Numbered from the stretch's first letter, positions 22,795-34,660 are shown. The stretch: DNA of 64,000 bases from Pseudorasbora parva (GCF_024679245.1 NC_090182.1:34743047-34807046), one strand, 5' to 3'. The notes: generated by a model not told the origin, from the sequence alone. A program made the numbers and translations.

Positions 22795-23283
22795 TGTGGC
22801 AAGGGGGGCGTGGTTCAGTGAGGTCTGCAGCGGGAGAGAGAGCCGCGGGACGAGCGGTAAGTGAGTGGGTTGGACGCATATTAATAACACCTGTCTCTTG
22901 TTCCAGTAATGTGCGCGGAGAGGGTATAAAACATCGGTGGAACCGGAGACCAGAAAGAGAGAGAGACCGGACGGTTGATGCCAAACCCCCACAGAGACTG
23001 AGTGACCGGAAGCCGGAAGTGCCGACCCGGAAGTGATCGTGTGTTTATGTGAATCCACACAGTAGTGTGTGTTTTGAGTTTTGAAAGAATGGACTGCATT
23101 TATATAGATGGACTGCATTTATATAGCGCTTTTATCCAAAGCGCTTTACATTTTTGCCTCACATTCACCCATTCATACACCGACGGCGATGTCAGCCATG
23201 TAAAATAAATAAAAGAGAATAGCATCAACCGTCCAGCCGACCCCCGTGTCCTCTTCCTTCCTCATATTACGAACATTGTTACA
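22795..23283 (+). repeat. 3' LTR of the Gmr1-type element, with insertion
   Basis: Aligns to the 5' LTR with about 3% differences. It is 489 bp rather than 370 bp because of an inserted segment at about 23089-23208. Confidence 0.9.
23089..23208. mobile_element. Short SINE-like insertion in the 3' LTR
   Basis: About 119 bp absent from the 5' LTR. It contains two copies of ATGGACTGCATTTATATAG, the common fish repeat word TTTATATAGCGCTTT and a hairpin AGCGCTTT. Related text occurs at about 37930. It inserted after the Gypsy element arrived. The family is not certain. Confidence 0.65.
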
Positions 23284-23288
23284 AGCTG

Positions 23289-24040
23289 CTTTGTTTTAGA
23301 TTATATGCACACAATTTGCTTGAGCGTTGTTAGGCGGCTGCTGGTGTATCTGACTAGAGGCCCAAAACTGTGCAGGCTCTCTGTGAGACAGAAGAGTGAA
23401 ATCTCACAAAAACTGAAAATGCTACGAGGCCATATGCCCAGCGAGCCTGCCCCGACAGCCCCGTGGCCTTCAGGAGTTAAACAGGTGGAAATCCACAGAG
23501 TTCCGTCAGTTTCTTCTTTACATGGGACCCATAGTACTCAAAAATAGTCTCCTCACAGCTGTATGCACATTTTGTGACACTGAGCGTGGCAGTATCCATC
23601 ATGCACGACTCAGATGACAGGACAAGAGCTGCCTATTTGGATTTTTGTTCTGAACTGATGAGGCACTTTGTGTCTAGCTGCCCTGCACTGTATGGAAAAA
23701 CATTTGCTGTGTACATTGTGCATGCCCTGTTACACATCCGTGAAGATGTCTCTCATTACAGGTGCTCTTTAAATGACATATGTTGCTTTCCATATGAGAA
23801 TTATTTGCAGCAGATCAAAAGATTGGTCAGGACTGGCCAAAATCCATTAGCGCAGGTATCCAAACGCCTGGTCGAAATTGAACATGCCCAGGGGACTTCC
23901 AGTGCACAGTCTGAGGCGAAGCCCCAAATGAACATTTCAACAAAAAGGAGAGACAGCTGCTTCCTTTTGGAAGATGAGAGGTTTGCTTTTGTTCAAGAGA
24001 GATGGTGAGATGAGACGGTTGTTTGCGATGTGATAATTGT
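23289..24040 (+). pseudogene. CACTA/EnSpm-like transposase gene, 3' half
   Basis: Continues the gene split by the Gypsy element. One frame gives YMHTICLSVVRRLLVYLTRG; a second frame (about 23574-24008) gives SIMHDSDDRTRAAYLDF, YGKTFAVYIVHALLHIREDV, CCFPYENYLQQIKRLVR and NPLAQVSKRLVEIE. The last blocks are the C-terminal part of the animal TNP2-like transposases as I recall them. Several frameshifts and a stop at 24006-24008 show it is dead. A hAT-like element interrupts it at 24041. Confidence 0.55.
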
Positions 24041-24060
24041 CAGAGGTGGACAAAGTACAC

Positions 24061-24572
24061 TGTTATGAGCGCCTTGAGCGGTTGGAGACTCCAATGGACA
24101 GAGGAATAGTTGGTCAGTGTTAAGTGGTTTTTATTGTGGCACAGGGTAACAGACACTTAGGTGGGAGAAAAAACAAAAACAAAAGAAAACAAAACTTAGA
24201 TGCAACACAATATAAACTGCACAAAACAATATATAGTAGTGGAAACTAGTGATGTTACGCCCCTATACTGAGGCTTCGAAGCGTGTGTCGAGAACGTCAG
24301 GCACCTCTCATCGGAGCTCCGTATCGAGGCTTGTATTGTTTTAGTGAAGTGACGTCACTGATGACGTTGGAAGCCTCGTTTGAGTGCAGCGCTTCGAGAA
24401 AGGGTTCACTTTCGGAGGGATGCTTCGACTATATGATGTGTGTCAAACTACACAAGCACTACCACTACCCTCTCTCAAGTCTAAAGAACTCCATTTCCCT
24501 CTGTTAAACAAAAGTACTCCCCAGTTACAAAATTATGAAACACTAAGCATAAATACATGAATGATTATAGAG

Positions 24573-24616
<44 letters not shown>

Positions 24617-24641
24617 GTCGTCTGATATATATATACATGTC

Positions 24642-24677
<36 letters not shown>

Positions 24678-25163
24678 GTCGTCTGAAGCAAATAAAAAGT
24701 GGGTGGGTGGGTAATTTATTTTTTACTACCGTTTAACGTTTGACGCCATATTTACTATAAATATTTATACATATACATACATACATACATATTTACAAAT
24801 ATACTGCCGTTTACTAAACGACTGATTGGAGCAGACAAAATTACAGAAATCACCAAGTTTTTAACCGTGACTATAGTGTAGCCGTAAAATGCAAGACACA
24901 AAGTTCTGACGCAAATCAATCAGGGGTTCTAATCCGCCTGTAGCCACACTTGTTCTACTCCCTTTTCACATCACATATCGGAACGGCATTTATTTTGAAT
25001 AAAAATGGAAAAAATATTAGAAAAGTTGAAATAAAGCTTCTAACATGTGTTTAATAATACGTTTTTTTTGTTTTTTTTGGTTAGGGGTAGTTAAACAGAC
25101 TGAATTAGAGACGACCAAAGTGAGTGGTCCAACATCGTTGGCCGTAAAAAGTGGGTGGGTGAG

Positions 25164-25240
<77 letters not shown>

Positions 25241-26190
25241 CAATTTTTGCATTGACCAGCAGGTGTCTAGTGTGCATTCGAAGCCTCAAGAAATGAACCA
25301 CTTTTCAACACATCAGGCTGGAAAGCTTCAATGCTTCATGAAGCTTCATTTCGCCACCACTAGTGGAAACAACCTGACCTGTGTGTGCAAACTGCACTAC
25401 ATAAGCAGCACATTCCCAGAGACTCTCTCACAGTCTCTTAAGAGTCTCCAGTTGTAGACTCAGACTGTCCATGGTCTGCCTAGACCTCTCCACACCTCCT
25501 ATCTCTGCACTGCCCAACAAACTTTCTGGAGTCATTTTATAGGCCTGACTCTTCCTACTTTGGAACCTACCATTTTGGAAGGTGACATGTTGCACAGACA
25601 TCACAGGAATACATAATCAAAAATAACCAAAACAATAACAAGAATAATTAATACATATTATTATTATAAAGATGCAAACAAGAAATCATCTTCAAATATA
25701 CATAAAAATACATATTGAAAGAAAACAAATAACTTGAGAAGCCTTTCTCTCCTACCCCTGAGAGTTGACTCTCCAATGATGGGACAAGATGGAGGACAAA
25801 CCACTATAAATGGATTGGCTGTCAAACTAAACAGGTTTGGCCAACGACTACTCAAATCTGGTAAGTATCATCTGTATCTCTCACACTGTATTCAATAAAC
25901 TATGTAAAGCAAATACTTGTGGTGGTGATTTATTTCTATATGAGAAAACAGTTTTATTATGCTATCATCTGCACTTGATTGCTAGTTCACATTTCTCAGG
26001 TAACACTACACACAGGACATCGTACCAACAGTTTACAACACACGGTTACATCAAATATTCCACAGTTCCATGCATACATGAATGTATGTCAGCTAACAGA
26101 CTGATAATACATGAGGCCGGTGTGTGCGCATTACGTGCATGTGTATGTGTGTGTGTAGTCCATGACTAGTCGCAGGCTTACCCTGTGACA
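24061..26190. mobile_element. LTR-type insertion (possible solo LTR) with nested hAT
   Basis: The inserted text starts TGTTATGAGC and ends CCCTGTGACA. It is flanked by the 5-bp duplication TACAC (24056-24060 and 26191-26195). TG...CA ends with a 5-bp duplication are the signature of an LTR insertion. Subtracting the nested hAT element leaves about 1.0 kb with no coding capacity, which suits a solo LTR. The superfamily is not determined. Confidence 0.65.
24247..25362. mobile_element. Non-autonomous hAT element
   Basis: The left end TAGTGATGTTACGCC and the reverse complement of the right end TAGTGGTGGCGAAA are imperfect inverted repeats. The 8-bp duplication GTGGAAAC lies at 24239-24246 and 25363-25370, as expected for hAT. 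Inside are three TA-rich tracts (about 24578-24610, 24645-24672, 25168-25236), an ACATGTCGTCT word repeated three times, and two AAAAAGTGGGTGGGTG words. There is no coding capacity. Confidence 0.85.
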
Positions 26191-26350
26191 TACACAACTC
26201 TATTACCTAAAGTAAAAAGTAAAAGTACTACTGGTCAAATATTACTCCGTTACAAGTGAAAGTTGTAAAAACAGATTTTTACTCAAGTAAAAGTACAGAA
26301 GTATTTGTTTTCAAAAGTTCTTAAGTATAAAAGTAAATTGCCTTTTTTAT

Positions 26351-27160
26351 GCCAATGCATTATTTTATTATTGTTGTATAAATGCACACTGTCATCATGG
26401 TTTAAGCCATTCAGTGATGCTCCATCTGACATAGTAGCATACGACTAACTAAAAACTAATTTAAATACTTGTATATAAGTTACAAAGCTCTTTACAAAGC
26501 TGCTGTCACTTTAAGGCAGAATGCACAGATCCAATACACTGATACACATCTGATATTCTCCCAACTTTACTCTTCTCTTTCTCCCAGACGTTTATATTTT
26601 TAATATTTTATAAGACATGCACCAAGTGTATGCCAACTAAACTAATCTTGATTTTTTTTTTTACTGAAACATACTTTCAAAGTATAGCTATGGGTACACA
26701 CACTTGTGCCTAAGAACCGTCTTCTTCTATTTTGCTATGAATTGATCAGTGTTCAAAAAAAGTTGGGGAAATGTATATGACTATAAGAGTGATTCCTGAC
26801 AGACTGTCTGAAACAACAACAACAAAAAACCTTTTATAGAAGGAAAAAATCATCCACCAAGAATGGGACACTAAGTGTCAGTCAATCTCATGTCAATCTT
26901 GAGTACCTATAGAGTAGTATTGCATCCTTCATACCTCCGAAAAGTCTTTAGTTTTATTATATTTATAAAAGAAATATGGGCTGAACCGAGTCTTTCCGGA
27001 AAAATACGAGCGCCTGGAGTGTAACGTTATACATTCCGCTCTATTAACGTCAAACCAAGCCATACTCGAAAAAAACTCTCAGAAACTCGTGAGAAACCGG
27101 AAGGAGTATTTTTGACACAGAAATACTCCATCAAACGTCCAACATTAGTTTTTTAATCTT
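26351..27160. other. Unassigned AT-rich sequence
   Basis: No gene or bounded element is recognised. It may include the remaining part of the hAT-like element and intronic sequence of the mini-exon gene. Confidence 0.4.
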
Positions 27161-27171
27161 TGTCTGTTTAG

Positions 27172-27286
27172 GATGGGAATCCAAGTCTTTAACAGTGTAA
27201 AAAGCTCAGTATGCATGAAACAGCATTTCACCCCCCCTTTAAATTTTGTCCTTGTTTGTCATTTGGTCGTGACAGATCAAATAGTG
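27172..27286 (+). pseudogene. Degenerate mini-exon unit upstream of the PNMA-type element
   Basis: TTTGTCTGTTTAG at 27159-27171 resembles the splice acceptors of the mini-exon array, followed by a CCAAGTCT block. GGTCGTGACAGATCAAATAG at 27265-27284 followed by GTGAGTACAAC matches the 3' half and donor of the array units at 36.8-37.4 kb. The two halves lie too far apart to be one normal 39-nt exon. They suggest that the array once extended to this side of the retrotransposon. Confidence 0.45.
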
Positions 27287-27429
27287 GTGAGTACAACTGT
27301 CAATCTTTCAATTTAATACCATTTAAATTAAATTTTTCTTTTTATATTCACATATTTAATGCTCAAATGCAGCCTGTACTTCACTATTATGCATTGTGAA
27401 CCTTGTAATGAAACATTATCTAACAAGTG

Positions 27430-28686
27430 TGAAGCCCGGTTGAAGTTTATGTATTTTCTAATATTTCATATATTTAATATGTATATTGATGTGTATTGTT
27501 TCTCTCCCTGAATGTATGTATATGGGTTTTGATAACAAGGGAAGGTAAATTGTATGGTTATTGGTTACGAAAAAACTGTTTACCATTGTTAAGAGCGGCG
27601 ATTGTTGAAACACTCTGGGGAGGCGGGGACGTGAGAAATAAAACAAGGAAAGGGAAGGGGAAGCGAAGGCAGTACGGTAGAACATGAGGGAGGGTTTGGA
27701 ATTTTTTTTAAATACCATACTGTGACTGTTTTCGACAAGAGAACTTTTTTAGAGTTGGTATACAGTCATGGGAAAGTGAGGGGATAGCAATTTCCCCTTT
27801 TGATCACCTTATGACAGAGTTGTGCGTCGGATTCTCACGAAACCGCGGTACTCAACATGTGAGAGATGAGAGTGTTCGCGTTGGTGAAAAACTTCCGTGT
27901 GTTGATTCTCTTACCCAACGAAATTAAAGGAGACATCCCAGATAGCGCCCTGAGATCCCAGGACTTCTCAGTGGTTCCACTGGCAACGCTGGACGAGTTT
28001 GCCGATCTGCCGTTTGTTCTTCACGGGATTTTGACTCCTCCGGCAGAAAGTGCGTCACCGGGAAACCAGTTCGGACTAGCCCTGGTAAGCGCGCTGTTTG
28101 TTTGTTTGCTCATCGAGCGATCGACAATTTATTTTGTGCATCAACGAACCCCAGCATCGTATCAGGCCTGCAACGCGGTATTTATTTTATTCATTGCCCT
28201 TTTGAACACTGACACCCGGGTGTTTTTTTTTTCTTATGGTTGTGGGACATTTATGTGAACAGTGACTTTTGGAGTTAAGTAAGCAAATCACCAAGAATAT
28301 TGAGTTGACTTGAATATTTTCCTGGGTGATATTTGAGACAATTTGTACATTTTTGTCCAACTTATTGTCTGTGATATTGAGTATTAATCTGTAACGTGTT
28401 CATATAATTTTGCAATTACCCTCGTATTGTAAAATACTATAGGGTCAGCTTCATTTTATCTTCATTTGCTTTTTTGCTTTTCTCTATTTGATTTGAGTAA
28501 ATTACAGTAAGTTTCTATTTCACTTTCCATATGGTGTGGTTATTTTAGTCTATTGATAAGTTTACTAATAGTGAAGTAAGGGTTTCCAGATCAAAGTTAA
28601 TAATATTCAGAGGCTGTTTTAGAGAGATCTAACAATACACTAATCCAGGGCCCCTCCCACTTAAGGCTAAGGGAGTGGGGGCTACA
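27430..28686 (+). repeat. 5' LTR of the PNMA-type element
   Basis: 1257 bp, TGAAGCCCGG to GGCTACA. It is closely similar to the 3' LTR but differs by scattered substitutions and small indels. A 130-codon frame at 27866-28258 inside it is broken by a stop in the 3' LTR and is not taken as a gene. Confidence 0.9.
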
Positions 28687-28690
28687 TAAA

Positions 28691-28709
28691 TGGAGGCACC
28701 GCTGGGATT
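28691..28709 (+). other. Primer-binding site for tRNA-Thr
   Basis: TGGAGGCACCGCTGGGATT starts four bases after the LTR. It is the complement of the 3' end of vertebrate tRNA-Thr(AGT) with CCA, from my knowledge of that tRNA. Confidence 0.8.
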
Positions 28710-28789
28710 TTAGTTTCTTCTGATATTTTTGGCTTTAACAGTGTGAAATAATCTTTTGTATTCAAAAATTGGAGAAAAACAACAACAAT

Positions 28790-30739
28790 ATGCAGCAGTT
28801 TAGAGAGGAGCTTAGAGGCTGGTGTAAGGAAGAAGCGTTGAGCGAAGACCATGCTCTAATGGTTGTTATACCTAAAGATTTGGAAGTAGCGCAGATTGAA
28901 GAGACAATGCAGACAATCAAGTTTCTTGGCCGAGTACGAGTAAGAGGTAGGATTTTCAGAGCTAATCTCAAGTATTTCCTTGTTTTCTGTGGGAGTAAAG
29001 ATAAAATTTACCCAAAATAAGTACCCCCTGAAGTCTTGGCTGTTGATGGAGGCGAATCCTGGAAAATTGTCACCTCAAGTGGAGATGATACTAGTTCTGA
29101 GGACTTTGCTAGGAAAGTGCAAACCCTACTGAAGAGTGAAGGAAGAAAAGTTGAGGATATTCAGGCCATATTTTCATCCACAGCTTCTGAAAATTCATCT
29201 CCTGATGCCATTATTCGTGCTGTGGGAGATTTGTTGGAAAAGACTGGAAGAACTTCAAGTGAAATGGGAGCATCTAGGCGGTTGAGAATGTTTTCTGGAG
29301 CAATACCTACCTCGGCAGGTGAGGAACAGTTTGAACACTGGATGGAACAAGCACGTCTGATGGTGGAGGAAAGCGAGTGTACTGCAAAAGAGAAAAAGAG
29401 GAGAATTATTGAGAGTTTAAGAGGGCCTGCATTAGAAATCGTCAAAGTGGTGCGAGATTCTAACGCTAAGGTCACTCCAGAAGAGTACCTGGATGCCCTT
29501 GAGCAAGCTTTTGGATCTGCAGAGTCAGGTGATGACTTGTATTTTGCTTTTCGTTTATTGCAGCAGCAAGCAGGAAAAAAATTGTCTGATTTTCTAAGGA
29601 GACTGGAGCGTGCCCTAACCAAAGTGGTTCAGAGGGGTGGTATAACAGCAGATTTCTGATACAGAGTACGCGTTGAGCAGTTTCTGAGAGGTGCAGCGGC
29701 TGCTGATATGATGCTGCTTCATCTGAGACTTCGGGAAAGAAAAAAAGATCCTCCTAACTTTCTTGAGCTATTAAGTGAAATCCGGGCTGAAGAAGAATAT
29801 GAGGCTTTTCTTGCAAAGCTGACCACAAGGCTACAAAAAGCCAGTGCAAATGTGGACACTGATAGTAAGCAAAGAGAGATTCAAACTCTAAAAGCTGAGA
29901 TTAAAGAGTTAAAGTTACAGTTTGCCACAATGGTAACGCTGTTGCAGGTGGTAGACCACAAACACACCTCCAGTCTTAAAGTAAATGCCGGTGAAACTCA
30001 ACAGGAAGGAGAAATTGCTGTTCTAAAGAAGCAAGTGAAGAGCCTACAACGTAAAGTCACTGGTACAAACTATAACCAAGATTGGGTTTCCACACTCACT
30101 TTGAATGCCAGTACTCCAAAGAAACCACTGGTAAGTTCAAGAAAACAGTACAATGAGTCCGAAGAGTATTTTTGCTACAACTGTGGCGGGGATGGGCACA
30201 TCGCCCCAAGATGTCAAAATCCTGAGAATAAGGACAAAGTAATTCAAAAACTGATTCGGTCAAATAGAAAAATGAAATGGGGACAAAAAGAAATGCCCTT
30301 AGAAACAGAAAAGAGTAATACCTCCTGTTCAGCAAAGACAAGTGCCGTTAGTTCAGTTGGTGGGAAGCAAATTCCAGAAGGACTGATTGGACCCCCCTCT
30401 ACTGTACAGTTGCGAGTAAATGAACAGCCATGCTCTGCTTTATTGGACAGTGGGTCCCAAGTGACCATAATCTTTGAGAAGTGGTACAAAAAATACCTAT
30501 CTGAGGTTCCGATCCATCCTGTGTCTGGTTTGGCTGTATGGGGTTTAAGTGACTCCAGTTATCCGTATATCGGGTATGTAGTCGTGACCATAGAATTCCC
30601 AGAAACCGCCACCGGTGGGTTAGAAAGTCTTTCAGTTCTGGCACTGATTTGTCCTGGTCCTACAAGCCCTGACCAGACGGCTGTGATCATTGGCACCAAC
30701 GCCAGTCTGTTCACCCGTCTGGCCCAGTTATGTAACTGA
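28790..30739 (+). pseudogene. PNMA-like gag with zinc knuckle and protease
   Basis: The ATG at 28790 opens an N-terminal RRM-like segment typical of PNMA proteins (ALMVVIPKDLEVAQIEETMQ, then RVRVRGRIFRANLKYFLVF). The capsid part follows (FEHWMEQARLMVEE, then RRIIESLRGPALEIVK and KLSDFLRRLERAL), then a coiled coil at about 29860-30060. A CCHC knuckle (CYNCGGDGHIAPRC) starts at 30173 and an aspartic protease (LLDSGSQVTII) lies near 30440. All lie in one frame, interrupted by a TAA at 29018-29020 and a TGA at 29657-29659 and ending at 30739. The mammalian PNMA gene family is known to descend from Gypsy elements of this kind. This copy is a broken element, not a domesticated gene. Confidence 0.9.
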
Positions 30740-32940
30740 GTCAACAGGGACAGATATCGCACACACCTTGGGTATTAAGATTGAGCCCACCTTGGAGGAA
30801 GATATACCAATTTGTCTGACTGGTACTGTACCTTTAGAGATGGATAATGATGCCATTGGATGTGTGAAGTGGTCAGGTCCAGATCCCCTCTGTCTCTCAC
30901 CCAGAGGTGGGTGCTGTGCCAAATGTAAGGTGGAAATGACAAAGCCTCTTGGGAAAACCATAATGATGATAGACACTTCTTCTGTGACTTCACTTCCAGC
31001 TGGAGTGTTGGTGCAAACTGTCATAGTTCCAAGTGAGGCAATGGAAAACCATCAGTTACTCGGGCCAGTGCAAAATGAGTCACTGAAAGAAGTAACCATT
31101 CCTGTAGGGACTGTACTTGGCCATTTGTACTGGGCAGACCCCGCCAGTCCTTCTGCTGTGTGGGAAACTGGCGATGAGACGATTGATCCAAAACTGTTCA
31201 GCTTTGGGGATTCACCCATTCCAGCAGAATGGAGAGAGAGACTGCAACAGAAGTTGAGCAAAAGAATCAAAGTATTCTCGGTTGAGGAGTGGGATGTAGG
31301 ACTCGCTAAAGGAGTAGAGCATAACATCCGGCTTTCAGATTCAAGACCCTTTCGAGAACGCTCTAGGCGTCTAGCCCCAGCTGACATAGATGATGTGAGA
31401 AAACATCTACAAGACTTCTTGACTGCTGGTATTATTAAAGAGTCACGCAGCCCATATGCATCTCCAATCGTGATCGCAAGGAAAAAAATGGTGCAGTCCG
31501 CATGTGTATGGATTATAGAACCTTGAACGCCAGAACAGTTCCAGACCAATACACAACACCTAGAATTGATGATGCATTGGACTGTCTAGCAGGTAGTCAG
31601 TGGTTTTCTGTTCTCGATTTAAGAAGTGGCTATTATAAAAATAATAATAAATAAATAATAAAAAAAAATCTTTCCCCCTCTATTTCTCCTTTCTTCTTTC
31701 CTTTTCTGGTCTTTGCTACTCTGAGCAGTGTACAAATCTTGGTATTTAGGGCACTTTTTGTGTTTCGTTGCCTCTTCTTGACGGATCGCTTCCTGTTCTC
31801 CTGAGTTGTAAGTCACTTTGGATAAAAGCGTCTGCTAAATGCATAAATGTAAATGTAAATGTAAATGTATTATCAAATAGCCATGGCAGAGGCAGACAAG
31901 GAAAAAAAAACATTTATCTGCCCATTAGGATTTTTCCAATTCGAGAGGATGCCACAAGGGGTCACTGGAGCTCCTGCAACTTTCCAGAGACTAATGGAGA
32001 GAGTCGTAGGAGACATGAATCTACTCCAAGTTTTGGTGTATCTGGACGACTTAATAGTCTTTGGACGGACTCTGGAGGAACATGAAGAGAGGCTCATGAA
32101 AGTACTGGATCGTCTAGAGGAGGCTGGATTGAAGGTGTCCATTGATAAATGTCATTTTTGCCAGAATCGTGTAAAGTATGTAAGACACATAGTGTCCCAA
32201 GAAGGGATAGCGACTGGTCCTGACAAAATCGAGCCTGTGATCAGTTGGCCCCAACCAACAAACCTGAAATTTCTGCAATCCTTTTTGGGATTTTGTGGAT
32301 ACTATCGTCGGTTCATTGCTAATTACTCTTCCATTGTTAGGCCATTGACGGAGCTTACTAAGGGCTATGCACCGACACAACAAGGAAAGAAGGAAAGCAA
32401 AGAGAAGAGCATGACATACTTCAAAGAATCTGAGCCCTTTGGAGATCGATGGGATGAATCCTGCACATCCGCTTTTTAGCAGATAATTAATTGCTTGACA
32501 CATGCTCCTGTTTTAGTCTTTGCAGATCCCGGTAAGCCATACATTCTCCATGTAGATGCCAGCTTGAAGGGCCTTGGGGCTGTGTTATAGCAAGAGCACC
32601 TGGAAGGACTGCAGCCCGTGGCTTTTGCAAGCAGGAAATTGAGACCAGCAGAGCAAAGGTACCCCATTCATCAGCTGGAATTTCTTTCATTGAAATGGGC
32701 AGTCATGGACAAATTCCATGATTATTTGTATGGGGCTAAGTTTACTGTCAGAACTGACAATAACCCCCTCACATACGTGTTGACTTCTGCTAAGCTGAAG
32801 GCCACAGGTGGTTAGCAGCTCTTGCTACATATGATTTCAGCGTTCAGTATAGACCTGGAAGGAATAACACTGATGCTGACTTGTTTTCCAGGAGATTCGT
32901 GCATGAGGATGAAGCTAACAAGTGGAGGGACATAACTGTG
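30740..32940 (+). pseudogene. Reverse transcriptase and RNase H of the PNMA-type element
   Basis: After a frameshift from the protease frame, a new frame (about 30740-31526) leads into reverse transcriptase (AGIIKESRSPYASPIVIARK). A frameshift at an A-run near 31487 and a 231-bp SINE-like insertion at 31637 interrupt the palm domain. The text then resumes with FFQFERMPQGVTGAPATFQR and YLDD at 32039-32050. RNase H (LHVDASLKGLGAVL, then RTDNNPLTYVL) is cut by TAG codons at 32477 and 32588 and another stop near 32814. The catalytic YLDD is intact but the gene cannot be read through. Confidence 0.9.
31637..31867 (+). mobile_element. SINE-like insertion in reverse transcriptase
   Basis: 231 bp flanked by the duplication TATTAT (31631-31636 and 31868-31873). 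The 3' part contains AAGTCACTTTGGATAAAAGC followed by GTCTGCTAAATG and a (TGTAAA)n tail, a well-known tail of fish SINEs and related LINE-mobilised repeats. The 5' part is pyrimidine-rich. It splits the codons for the SGYYQIAM block of reverse transcriptase. Confidence 0.85.
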
Positions 32941-33229
32941 TCGGGGGTAAAGTCCATATGTCAGCGAGTGAGTTCTCAACTGTCCTTGGAAGACAGTCAC
33001 AGATATGTGGAACAGCTAGGAGCCCCTCCAGAGTTCCAGAAGTGTATGCCTATCCCATGATGTTGGAACTCAATTCATTGCCACTGTTGTCTCCAGTTGA
33101 GTTGATCAAAGCTCAAAACGGAGATCAGATGGTGAAACAGGCGATATCTGCTCTGAAGGAACAAAAATGGTCAACCAAAGGAACGGATCCTGAGGTGTTG
33201 GCATTGAAGCATTAAGCAGGAAAATTACT

Positions 33230-34660
33230 GATGAAAGATGGATTACTCCAACCCAGAAGTCTAATGGAAAATTCTTTTAACTAATGTTGCCCACCAAGTT
33301 CAGAGTAGTAGTTCTCAAAGCCATGCATGATGATCTAGGTCACCTGGGGGTGGAGAGGATTACAGAACTATTGAGAAGTCGATTCTACTGGCCCAAGATG
33401 TCTCTTGATGTACAAGAATATGTCAAGAACTGTGGAGCTTGCATTGTTCGTAAAAGTCCAGGTCAAAGAGCTGCCCCATTGCAACAGATCACAAGTAATG
33501 AACCGATGGATTTAGTATGTATCGATTTCCTTTCGGTGGAACCAGATTTAAAAGGTTTGAGCAATGTGTTAATAATTACCGATCACTTTACACGCTATGC
33601 CCAAGCTTTTCCCAGCAAGAATCAAAAAGCTCTCACTGTTGCTAAAATTCTGGTTGAGAAATACTTTATCCATTATGGCTTACCAGCACACATCCACTCA
33701 GATCAGGGCCGTGACTTTGAGAGTCGGCTGATAAAGGAGTTGTTGAACCTGCTTGGTATCAGAAAATCAAGAACAACGCCATATCATCCTCAGGGAGATC
33801 CACAGCCTGTGCGGTTCAATCGTACTCTCTTAGCCATACTTGGAACCTTGAGTGCTGAGAAAAAAACGAAATTGGAGCCAACAGCTACCATACTTGGTGC
33901 ATGCCTACAATAGTACCCGAAATGACGCTACTGGGTACTCACCCTATTTCCTGATGTTCGGGAGAGAAGCCCGACTACCTGTAGATATCTGCTTCGGAAC
34001 CTCACCAGATGGAGAGGATGATGTGTCACACTCCCAGTATATCAGCAAGATGAAGAAAGATCTAAAATGAGCTTATCAGTTAGCAACGGAAGAGGCCGAC
34101 AAAGTCCATCGAAGGAATAAAAGAGCATATGACAAACGAGTGTCATTTCAAGCTTTGAATTCAGGAGATCGGGTACTGATCAAGAACTTAGGGTTGAAGG
34201 GGAAACACAAGCTTCAGAGCAGATGGAGTCTTATACCCTATGTAATCTGTGAAAAACTCCCAAATCTACCAGTATACCGAGTAAAACCTGAAACAGGAAA
34301 GGGAAGTGTCAAAACCGAGATAAACTGTTACCCATTGGCCAGCTGGTGAGATGGCCACAAAAAACAGTTGACCTAAACTTGGGGAAGAGAAAGAAAAGAC
34401 CTGATGTTGATACCCCAACGGTAACAAATGAAGATGGATCATCCTCTGAGTCCTCATCAGAGTTTGAATACAATGTTTCAAATCCCTCCAGATCGTACCT
34501 GGAGGGGATACTGAAGAGAAACTACACTTTGCCCAGACAACCCGATTCTCTATGTCAGGAAAGGGACCTGATTCAGGAAGACAGTTGTACTTCAAAAGGG
34601 GATTTACCTGAAGAGGATGCAGAAAGTGATGCAGAGAGTTCCGTTGAAAATTAAGAAGAA
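33230..34660 (+). pseudogene. Integrase and C-terminal tail of the PNMA-type element
   Basis: Frame 33284-33913 carries the HHCC zinc domain (HDDLGHLGVERITELLRSRF, then CGACIV), the first aspartate (CIDFLSVEP) and the second (HSDQGRDF). Where the third catalytic residue should be, 35 residues after the second aspartate, the codon at 33809-33811 is GTG (valine) instead of a glutamate codon, so the D,D35E triad is lost. After a frameshift the text continues with NSTRNDATGYSPYFLMFGRE, a stop at 34068-34070, and a basic/acidic tail to 34654. The polypurine tract AAAGGGGGGAGGG follows at 34939-34951. Confidence 0.88.

Larger units (their letters stand above)
18099..23283 (+). mobile_element. Gmr1-type Ty3/Gypsy retrotransposon inserted in the CACTA-like gene
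   Basis: LTRs starting TGTGGCAAGG and ending ATTGTTACA enclose gag, protease, integrase, then reverse transcriptase and RNase H. The target duplication AGCTG is at 18094-18098 and 23284-23288. The LTRs differ at about 11 of 370 aligned positions, and the 3' LTR has a further insertion, so this copy is older than the chromovirus. Integrase precedes reverse transcriptase, the order typical of the Gmr1 clade and opposite to other Gypsy elements. Frameshifts and one stop disable the copy. Confidence 0.92.
24041..26350. mobile_element. hAT-like element (CAGAGGTGGAC end), split
   Basis: The end CAGAGGTGGACAAAGTACAC is followed, after a 2.1-kb insertion, by AACTCTATTACCTAAAGTAA and many AAGTAAAAGTA words. 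This is a very common non-autonomous transposon end in fish. The opposite end was not found, so the right limit (about 26350) is approximate. Confidence 0.5.

Noticed and set aside
27866..28258. 130-codon frame with an ATG in the 5' LTR of the PNMA-type element
   Set aside because: The matching position in the 3' LTR is interrupted by a stop, and no protein family features are visible.
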